NCBI RefSeq assembly: GCF_000737705.1
Contig: NZ_JPRH01000013.1
Location: 1-53,251, forward strand
DNA length: 53,251 bases
Direction: 5' to 3'
Source of the DNA: Chryseobacterium soli
Lineage (GTDB): Bacteria > Bacteroidota > Bacteroidia > Flavobacteriales > Weeksellaceae
Positions 1 through 5,612 of this stretch are shown piece by piece. The notes beneath the pieces were generated by a model. That model was not told where the DNA came from. It saw only the letters and a list, made by a program, of their open reading frames with translations, and did no database searches. The first letter of the stretch is position 1, and each line of letters begins with the position of its first letter. The translations under genes and the position numbers were made by a program.

Positions 1-322
1 ACATGAAAATCTACAGTCATTTTATCATTAGTATTGTTTGTTATCAATGGCTCCAATCCCTCTAATTCCCGGGCATCAACAACTCTATTACCACTGAATG
101 CATAGGGCGACCAAGTATTATACTTTTCTGTTAAAGGATCCACATTAAAAAACCGTCCATTGTCGGGTCATAATTTCTCCATTTATAGGAGTTCCAACCT
201 AAATCCGCCTGTTTCTCCTGCCCCTGGAAGGTATATGTATAACTCGGTGATATAGAATTAAAAATATCCATTCCACTTCCCCCAAATTCTAATCCAAAAG
301 GATAAAAATCATTGGCGTTCAT
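1..322 (-). pseudogene. Orphan RHS core fragment, second copy of metallopeptidase tip B (cut by window edge)
   Basis: On the minus strand an ATG at 322 opens MNANDFYPFGLEF, which is RHS core sequence matching residues 834 onward of the full-length RHS protein at 5613-8972. A 1-nt loss near 157 shifts the frame just before GRFFNVDP, but the correct frame then continues through the ELEGLE junction to base 1. Bases 1 to about 154 are identical to 4692 to about 4845, so the missing remainder outside the window is probably another copy of the HExxH tip encoded at 4190-4975. There is no promoter or signal peptide in front of it. I read it as a silent or decayed cassette. The frameshift could also be a sequencing error. 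Confidence 0.75.
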
Positions 323-360
323 ATTTACATTGTTAATTTAAAAATAAGATATTTTAAGCA

Positions 361-394
361 AAACCACTGCAAATAAAATCAGATGCAGTGGTTT
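361..394 (-). terminator. Hairpin after the decayed lipoprotein copy
   Basis: The 11-bp arms AAACCACTGCA and TGCAGTGGTTT are perfectly complementary around a 12-nt loop. The same hairpin occurs at 5063-5096 behind the intact paralogous lipoprotein gene, so it was duplicated with the block. The T-run on the minus strand is weak (GGTTTTGCTT), so termination efficiency is uncertain. Confidence 0.55.
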
Positions 395-436
395 GTTTTG
401 TAGGTTAAAAGTCACAGACTTTATAGAGTAAGCGAA

Positions 437-894
437 TTATTTTTTAATTGCATCATATTGCTCTTTTGTGATGATCTTTTTAGCCAACATTTTTTTTAAC
501 CAATTTTCAGCTTTTTCCTTTGAAAACTTATTCATTGGTGATATATCAATTGAAGAATAGTTGCCAAAATCAACATTAATATCATATTTCTCACAAATAG
601 CTTTAAAATAATCTAAATATGCACCTTCATTATTAAAATCCTCAGCCATTATTTTTGAGTAGTAAATAAGAGTGTCTGTTCTACCTTCTTTATTAGAATC
701 CATTAAAAAATAAAAAAGTTTGCTGTAAGCTATTGTATCTCCTTTACCTTTTACAAGATTAAATAGTGTCATAATTTGAGATAGAACTCATAGTAGTGAC
801 CTTATCTTGGTTAATTTGAGGTTTAGGAGAAGTTTTTCTTTTTAGACAAGAAAAAAGAATTAGCAAAGCCAGTATTGTTGTAGCTATACCTCAT
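437..894 (-). pseudogene. Decayed copy of the RHS-linked lipoprotein (immunity-like)
   Basis: The open part (437-772) translates to 111 residues ending in KKIITKEQYDAIKK and aligns throughout with the lipoprotein encoded at 5140-5601. Upstream of it, in another frame, the sequence still encodes a lipoprotein leader (LALLILFSC) and the stretch SISNYDT, matching ITTNYDT of the intact paralogue. Two frameshifts are needed to join them: about 2 nt lost just after the ATG at 894, and one near 772 where the reading frame meets TAA. It follows the orphan tip A/immunity pair and precedes the hairpin at 361-394. It probably no longer makes a membrane-anchored protein, although the soluble 111-residue part could be translated from the ATG at 772. 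Confidence 0.7.
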
Positions 895-906
895 ATTTAA
901 TTATTA

Positions 907-1428
907 TTAGGCATGAACCGAAATGTAATTACTATAAACCAAATGCCAATATTTCTTTTCTCTATTAAAATATACATTTATAAAATGATAATTATCACTA
1001 ACATTAACAATTAAACTCTTTCCATCATTTAATTGAATTAAAAAAGAATTTCTTTTAATATTATTATTTACTACAAAACCAACATTAGTTGTACCAAGCA
1101 TTTCATCTGTAGTAACATTTTTTAAAGTTATAATTTTTTTTAAATCAAATTCTTTTAGATCAAAAATATCTCTAATTCCCATATCATAAACGGAAATCTG
1201 ATTATTTTTAAATTTTCCTTCAAAATTTACAAGAACTGGATATTTAATACTATCCTATTTTGTTTCTTCTACATAATTTTTGAAAGATTGTCTATATGGG
1301 TTATTAATATACATAGTATCTTCAAAAGAAATTCTTACTGGATAAAAGATTGCTTTTTTTAAAATTGAATGTGTCTGTGCATTATTGAAAATCATGAATA
1401 GCAACATGATAAAAGTTATTTTTTTCAT
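907..1428 (-). pseudogene. Secreted immunity-like protein for tip A, interrupted by an in-frame TAG
   Basis: The ATG at 1428 overlaps the stop of the upstream orphan RHS tip as ATGA, which suggests translational coupling of a toxin tip and its partner. The protein begins with a signal peptide (MKKITFIMLLFMIFNNAQ) and runs 57 codons to an in-frame TAG at 1255-1257. The same frame then stays open to 907, giving about 173 residues if the stop is ignored. A shorter product could start at the ATG at 1182 (91 residues). A homologous remnant lies at 2255-2440. The family is not recognised. The position directly behind a predicted toxin tip argues for an immunity role, but this is inference. The region is strikingly A+T rich compared with the RHS body. 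Confidence 0.6.
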
Positions 1429-2234
1429 CTTTGTGGTATTTTAGGATTATTTAAAATATTTTGAATTTGCTTCGGAGTTATTGTTTTATTTGAGGCATCG
1501 GAAACAGGAAAAGCAGACTCTTTTTGTCCAGAATTCATTGCATTAGCTTCTTGTGATACTTTATCCATATTAACTCCCGAATTTTTTTCCCAAGAATGGT
1601 CTAGTCCTGCACCGTGTCCATTTTCATGTACAGATCTTTGCCCAATTGTAGCTAAATTTTCTAGTTCCATACTATTTTTTCCTTTTGTTACAACAACACT
1701 CACATCATTAACTGTTGGACTATCCATAAATGCCTCTCCTGCCTTAGTTACTTTTTCATACCCTAAAATATTCCCTTTTTCATCTGTTTTTAAAGTAACT
1801 TTAGTTTCTAGAGGATTTGATAATGTAAAGACGTATTGTTTAGAAGGGTCTGCATCCTGGTTAAACTCATAAGAAAATGTGGTCTTTACACCACCTACAG
1901 AATAAGCTTTCTCATTAGCGGATTTTATAGTTTCAGCTATTGGTTTTAGGTCTCCATTATATGAAGATTGATTTCTAATTACTCCATGGATATGCATACT
2001 TTTACCATCTGTAGATTTAGACCACTCCAATCCCTCCAACTCCCTACCATCAACCACTCTATTTTCAGAAAAATTGTAATGAGATTGATAAGCATATTTC
2101 TCACTTAAAGGATCCACATTAAAAAACCTTCCCATTGTCGGGTCATAATTTCTCCATTTATAAGAGTTCCAACCTGAGTCCGCCTGTTTCTCCTGCCCCT
2201 GGAAGTTATACGTATAATTCGGTGATAGAGAATT
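1425..2234 (-). CDS. Orphan RHS C-terminal fragment with HExxHxxGxxH metallopeptidase-like tip (tip A)
   Basis: The frame is open from RHS core sequence (NSLSPNYTYNFQGQEKQAD) through GRFFNVDPLSEKY and the ELEGLE junction into a ~200-residue tip. The core part has no start codon of its own, so the first usable ATG is at 2135 (236 residues). Counting from that ATG, HENGHGAGLDH at residues 170-180 matches HExxHxxGxxH, the zinc site of metzincin-type peptidases. A following NAMNSG is a possible Met-turn, with LTxxQ-like sequence (ITPKQIQ) near the end. The tip is followed by a coupled small gene (ATGA overlap). No promoter is visible and upstream DNA is a remnant of another gene, so expression may require recombination into the intact RHS gene. 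Peptidase activity is predicted from the motif only. Confidence 0.65.
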   Translation of the reverse strand, partial: NSLSPNYTYNFQGQEKQADSGWNSYKWRNYDPTMGRFFNVDPLSEKYAYQSHYNFSENRVVDGRELEGLEWSKSTDGKSMHIHGVIRNQSSYNGDLKPIAETIKSANEKAYSVGGVKTTFSYEFNQDADPSKQYVFTLSNPLETKVTLKTDEKGNILGYEKVTKAGEAFMDSPTVNDVSVVVTKGKNSMELENLATIGQRSVHENGHGAGLDHSWEKNSGVNMDKVSQEANAMNSGQKESAFPVSDASNKTITPKQIQNILNNPKIPQR

Positions 2235-2254
2235 ATAACATTCATTCCTCCGTT

Positions 2255-2440
2255 TTTGATCTTTTAAATAAAAAATACCTCAAATTCCCATATCGTAAAC
2301 GGAAATTTGATTATTTTGAAATCTGCATTCAAAATTTATAAATACTAGATATTTAATATGATTCCATTTTTGTTTCTTCACCATTATTTTGAATAATTAC
2401 CTATCGACTTCTTAATATCGAATTATACATATAAAATTTA
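2255..2440 (-). pseudogene. Remnant of a paralogue of the tip-A immunity-like gene
   Basis: Read on the minus strand, this stretch aligns with the middle of the gene at 907-1428: it keeps the GAAGAAACAAAA segment, then nucleotide matches to the part encoding ISVYDMGI, and breaks off at about 2255, where RHS core sequence begins. It contains stops in all frames (for example a TGA just after the MGI codons) and has no start or signal peptide. It marks a recombination joint between an older immunity gene and the orphan RHS fragment 1425-2234. Confidence 0.55.
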
Positions 2441-2462
2441 AAGTAAATTTAACTGCTCTTTA

Positions 2463-2502
2463 AACTACAAAAACTACCACAAAAGTGATAGTTTTTGTAG
2501 TT
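2463..2502 (-). terminator. Strong hairpin behind the NTF2-fold immunity gene
   Basis: The 14-nt arms AACTACAAAAACTA and TAGTTTTTGTAGTT pair perfectly around a 12-nt loop. It lies 55 nt after the stop of the lipoprotein at 2557-2865 in the direction of transcription. Its symmetry would allow it to act on both strands. Confidence 0.6.
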
Positions 2503-2556
2503 CTTATCAGTCAGGGATTACAAATCTTCTACAGTTGGCATTTTTTTACTAATATA

Positions 2557-2865
2557 TTATTTCCCATGATAGACATTCAGTACTTTACAATTTTTAGCAT
2601 TAATTTCAATATAGGGTATACCTCCATCATAATCATTTTGTAAAGTACCTTTAATTATCCAAATACTATCATTCTTTATTTGTACTTTAAAAGGTTTTTT
2701 CTTATAAACACTTTCTCCATATAATTGTAACCATTCTTTTTCTGCAAGTTTGATAGCGTCATCTTCATTATTTAGGCATAATGATTTTTCTAAAATTATT
2801 TTTTTGTGTTTATCCACACAAGAAAACATAATACATATTATTATAAATAAAACTATTTTTCTCAT
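2557..2865 (-). CDS. NTF2-fold immunity lipoprotein (Imm-NTF2-2-like)
   Basis: The 102-residue product starts with a lipoprotein signal (MRKIVLFIIICIMFSC, lipobox Cys16). The mature part has the pattern AxxLAEKEWLQLYGESVY, KPFKV, WIIKGTL, GGIPYIEI, then a C-terminal YHGK. That is the layout I know for the NTF2-fold immunity family attached to polymorphic toxins in Bacteroidetes. It begins 9 nt after the stop of the orphan DUF4329-like RHS tip (2875-3525) and is probably its cognate immunity protein, held on the periplasmic or outer-membrane face. A second member of the family survives only as a C-terminal remnant at 3632-3715. The start is supported by the signal peptide. Confidence 0.65.
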   Translation of the reverse strand: MRKIVLFIIICIMFSCVDKHKKIILEKSLCLNNEDDAIKLAEKEWLQLYGESVYKKKPFKVQIKNDSIWIIKGTLQNDYDGGIPYIEINAKNCKVLNVYHGK

Positions 2866-2874
2866 AAATATTTT

Positions 2875-3525
2875 TTACATTATTCGTACGTGATTATACT
2901 CGATCTCTCCGTCAGTTTTAATTTCTACTTTCTTAGACTCTATTAGTTTTGTTTTTGCTGGTGCCGGATTTTCGTTTGGTGACACATTATTTTTCCTTTC
3001 AGGGTCTTTGGGGTCATTTGGCATACTTGTACTGAGAGTAGTTACTTTATTAGTTTTCACATCATAATTTTTTAGAGAACCATCAGGAGTAACAACATTA
3101 TTTTCTACACCTCTTTTCTCTGCATTTGCTTTATCTTGAGGGGAGAAATTACCGTTATCATATTGCTTCAAATATTCTCCATGTGTATGAACACTAGAAA
3201 CTCTATCGCCTTCATTTAAAAAAGTAGAAGGTAATTTTACACTCGCTGCAGTTCCTTTATTTGGTTCTTCATAATAGTAGTACACCTTTCCATCTGAGGC
3301 GGTTTTCTTATAAACATTTGTTCCATATTCAACACCTTGTTTAATTGATTTCCCATTATATTGACTTCCAAAATTTATGAGAGCACTTTTTTCAGAACCA
3401 AATAATATATACGCTTCCAAACCTTCTAATTCTACAGCATCAACAACCCTATTTTCAGAAAAATTGTAATGAGATTGATAAGCATATTTCTCGCTTAAAG
3501 GATCGATATTAAAGAACCTCCCCAG
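2875..3525 (-). CDS. Orphan RHS C-terminal fragment with DUF4329/JAMM-like tip
   Basis: The frame opens at about 3525 inside RHS core sequence (LGRFFNIDPLSEKYAYQ), passes an ELEGLE junction and continues for ~180 tip residues. There is no ATG at the fragment start; the only in-frame alternative near the junction is the TTG of GLE (3420). Counted from there, the tip carries SSVHTHGEY (His78, His80) followed by NFSPQDKA (Ser93, Asp96). This HxH...SxxD arrangement is typical of DUF4329 and of JAMM-type metallo-isopeptidase folds. A Pro/Lys/Asn-rich tail follows. The tip precedes an NTF2-fold immunity lipoprotein. No promoter is seen, so it is probably a displaced cassette; the toxic activity is unproven. 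Confidence 0.6.
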   Translation of the reverse strand: MGRFFNIDPLSEKYAYQSHYNFSENRVVDAVELEGLEAYILFGSEKSALINFGSQYNGKSIKQGVEYGTNVYKKTASDGKVYYYYEEPNKGTAASVKLPSTFLNEGDRVSSVHTHGEYLKQYDNGNFSPQDKANAEKRGVENNVVTPDGSLKNYDVKTNKVTTLSTSMPNDPKDPERKNNVSPNENPAPAKTKLIESKKVEIKTDGEIEYNHVRIM

Positions 3526-3577
3526 TCCCGGAATGCTGTTACGTCATTTAAAAGAACTTCATCATGTTTAAATTAAA

Positions 3578-3611
3578 AAAAATTAGCGCATTACTTAATA
3601 CGCTAATTTTT
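3578..3611. terminator. Perfect 11-bp hairpin at a cassette boundary
   Basis: AAAAATTAGCG and CGCTAATTTTT flank a 12-nt loop. The T-run follows the stem on either strand. In the minus direction it lies 20 nt after the stop of the immunity remnant at 3632-3715 and before the RHS fragment that ends at 3525, so it would isolate one cassette from the next. Confidence 0.55.
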
Positions 3612-3631
3612 CATATTATAGTATTTAAAGA

Positions 3632-3715
3632 TTACTCTCCGTGAGTATATTTAATTACTTTTTTAGTTTTCACATTAACTTCTGCATAAGCAACCCCCCC
3701 CCATATTGGGTAATT
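3632..3715 (-). pseudogene. C-terminal remnant of an NTF2-fold immunity gene
   Basis: The minus strand encodes NYPIWGGVAYAEV followed by NVKTKKVIKYTHGE and a stop. This matches the C-terminal pattern of the NTF2-fold immunity lipoprotein at 2557-2865 (GGIPYIEI...KVLNVYHGK). An in-frame TGA lies immediately upstream, and the N-terminal three quarters are missing. A run of nine G (minus strand; 3694-3702) falls in the GG codons. It is a trace of an earlier cassette that occupied this spot. Confidence 0.55.
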
Positions 3716-3726
3716 TCATAACAAAT

Positions 3727-4206
3727 CTACATACAGAAATAACTTGGGAAATTTTTACTATAACCAACTCCCCATTTATTTTGTTTTGCGTCTCCAATAT
3801 CTATATAATCAGACTTATCAATAATAGGAATGAAAATATCTTTTTTGCCTTCGACTGATACTCTTATTTTTTTTGTTGATTTTGGAATTTTTTTAAATAA
3901 AATCCCATAGCATCCTGTTGGATCTGGAGGTAGATTAAATGACAATGAATCTTTTTTATTGATAATTACTGTCTTTCCTTTAAAAGCAGAGCCACTAAAT
4001 ATAACTAAAACATCTTTGTCCGTTTTTTGTTGCTCTTTAGGGATATTAGTAAAATAACTTTCTTCAGCCATTTTTTCATATTCCGTCTTTTCCACCCTGT
4101 CATTATAATAAAATTCGGAGGCAGCGCTTTTACAACTATTATATAAAAATAATATTATTATGAAGCTGAAAAATAGTTCAAAAAATTTTCTATTGAGTAA
4201 TTTCAT
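3727..4206 (-). CDS. Lipoprotein, probable immunity partner of metallopeptidase tip B
   Basis: The product has 159 residues with a lipoprotein signal (hydrophobic FFSFIIILFLY, lipobox NSC at about residue 25). The mature part is predicted to be rich in beta structure, with VLVIFSGSAFKGKTVII and IRVSVEGKKDIFIPII resembling small extracellular beta sandwiches. I do not recognise the family. Its ATG at 4206 lies upstream of the stop of the orphan RHS tip at 4190, a 17-nt overlap that implies co-translation with that tip. By analogy with the other tip/lipoprotein pairs here I infer an immunity role. It ends beside an unrelated immunity remnant (3632-3715). Confidence 0.55.
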   Translation of the reverse strand: MKLLNRKFFELFFSFIIILFLYNSCKSAASEFYYNDRVEKTEYEKMAEESYFTNIPKEQQKTDKDVLVIFSGSAFKGKTVIINKKDSLSFNLPPDPTGCYGILFKKIPKSTKKIRVSVEGKKDIFIPIIDKSDYIDIGDAKQNKWGVGYSKNFPSYFCM

Positions 4207-4975
4207 CTTTTTTTATTTTTGGTTGTACTAATTCTATAGTTTTTTTCATTTGGTTCACCTGTTGTGGTAAAATATCTGTTCCTGAATTATTCTTCATCGA
4301 TTTATCAAGATTATCATCTGAGTTTAGTAAATTATTTCTATTTTCAGGAGTATTAGGTACGCTAGTATCCTCCCATATGTGTTGTAAACCTAAGCTGTGA
4401 GCTATTTCATGAGCTGTTACTTTTGTTTCACCATTGGAAGTAATTTTTTCATTAACAGGATTTCCCGGTCTTGCCTCACCTAAAACAAATCTCTGTCCAA
4501 TTATATTTCCTTTTTCATCGGTTATTAGCTGCATCGATTGAAACTTCTTAGTCATATCAATACCAAAAGTAGCTTTAGGATTATTGATCATATTAATTTG
4601 TAATCCAGAATTCTGAGATAATATTGCAGAAACTGAACTTAAATGATCCTGAACACTCTGCAATGTCATCCCATTTTTAGGTATTACATTCACATGAAAA
4701 TCTACAGTCATTTTATCATTAGTATTGTTTGTTATCAATGGCTCCAATCCCTCTAATTCCCGGGCATCAACAACTCTATTACCACTGAATGCATAGGGCG
4801 ACCAAGTATTATACTTTTCTGTTAAAGGATCCACATTAAAAAACCTTCCCATTGTAGGGTCATAATTTCTCCATTTATAAGAGTTCCAACCTGAATCCGC
4901 CTGTTTCTCCTGCCCCTGGAAATTATACGTATAATTCGGTGATATAGAATTAAATATCCATTCCTCCGCCTCCAA
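4190..4975 (-). CDS. Orphan RHS C-terminal fragment with metzincin-like tip (tip B)
   Basis: RHS core sequence (ISPNYTYNFQGQEKQAD through ELEGLE) leads into a ~185-residue tip. With the start at 4975, AHEIAHSLGLQHIWED at residues 188-203 gives HExxHxxGxxH (His189, Glu190, His193, Gly196, His199), the zinc site of metzincins. A later NLDKSMKNNSG may be the Met-turn. RHS homology continues upstream to about 5003 (NDFYPFGLEFGG), but a 2-nt deletion in the codons for MDIYNS breaks the frame, so the fragment cannot be read from the upstream core. It overlaps the following lipoprotein gene. Part of it is duplicated at the left window edge. It is likely an orphan toxin module; peptidase activity rests on motif evidence only. 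Confidence 0.65.
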   Translation of the reverse strand: MEAEEWIFNSISPNYTYNFQGQEKQADSGWNSYKWRNYDPTMGRFFNVDPLTEKYNTWSPYAFSGNRVVDARELEGLEPLITNNTNDKMTVDFHVNVIPKNGMTLQSVQDHLSSVSAILSQNSGLQINMINNPKATFGIDMTKKFQSMQLITDEKGNIIGQRFVLGEARPGNPVNEKITSNGETKVTAHEIAHSLGLQHIWEDTSVPNTPENRNNLLNSDDNLDKSMKNNSGTDILPQQVNQMKKTIELVQPKIKKDEITQ

Positions 4976-5062
4976 ATTCTAATCCAAAAGGATAAAAATC
5001 ATTGTAGTTATTTATCTTTTAAATATTTACATTGCTAAGTTAAAGATTAGATATTTTAAGCA

Positions 5063-5096
5063 AAACCACTGCAAATAAAATCAGATGCAGTGGTTT
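5063..5096 (-). terminator. Hairpin after the RHS-linked immunity lipoprotein
   Basis: The 11-bp arms AAACCACTGCA and TGCAGTGGTTT are identical to the hairpin at 361-394. It lies 43 nt after the stop of the lipoprotein gene at 5140 and would end the main RHS operon before the orphan cassettes. Confidence 0.6.
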
Positions 5097-5139
5097 ATTT
5101 TGATGGTTAAAAGTCACATACTTTCATAGAGTGGACGAA

Positions 5140-5601
5140 TTATTTTTTTATTGCATCATATTGCTCTTTTGTAATAATTTTCTTTTCCAGCATTTGATTT
5201 AGCCATCCCTTGGCTTGTTTTTTTGAATCCTCTGGCATTTTTGAAATATCAAGCTTATCATAATGAGGATAATCGATGTAAATATTAAACTTTTCACATA
5301 GAGCTTTAAAATAGTCTAGGTAAGCTTTTTGATAGTTATACTTTTCAGCCATTATTTTTGAATAAACCATCATACTGTCTGTTCTCTCAGCTTCATTAGA
5401 ATCCATGAATGAAAAGAACAGTTCATCATAGGCATCAATACTTCCTTTAAGCTTAACCTTATTGACAAGAGTGTCATAATTAGTAGTAATTTGATTCATA
5501 GTAATAATTCTTTCATTCTTTTTAGGCTCAGTAGGTATTTTACTTTTCTCACAGGAAAATAAGGTTAATAAAAACAAAACTGTTATAGTTATATATTTCA
5601 T
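5140..5601 (-). CDS. Lipoprotein, probable immunity protein of the expressed RHS toxin
   Basis: I choose the ATG at 5601 because it opens MKYITITVLFLLTLFSC, a clean lipoprotein signal; an upstream ATG at 5634 would overlap the RHS stop and add 11 non-signal residues. The mature part (~137 residues) is acidic and probably helical, with LFFSFMDSNEAERTDSMMVY and AYLDYFKALCEKF, ending in KKIITKEQYDAIKK. The family is not recognised. It starts 11 nt after the stop of the full-length RHS gene, so it is the natural candidate for immunity to the clan-CD-like tip. A frameshifted paralogue lies at 437-894. Likely location is a membrane facing the periplasm or the outside. Role is inferred from position. 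Confidence 0.6.
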   Translation of the reverse strand: MKYITITVLFLLTLFSCEKSKIPTEPKKNERIITMNQITTNYDTLVNKVKLKGSIDAYDELFFSFMDSNEAERTDSMMVYSKIMAEKYNYQKAYLDYFKALCEKFNIYIDYPHYDKLDISKMPEDSKKQAKGWLNQMLEKKIITKEQYDAIKK

Positions 5602-5612
5602 AATTAGTTTTT

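Noticed and set aside
2135..2341. Plus-strand ORF of 68 codons at the RHS fragment boundary
   Set aside because: It is the antisense of RHS core codons and of the partner-gene remnant; similar plus-strand frames appear opposite other core copies.
3694..3702. G/C homopolymer as a phase-variation switch
   Set aside because: It lies in a remnant that already lacks most of its gene and has an in-frame stop just upstream, so tract length changes could not switch a product on in this strain.
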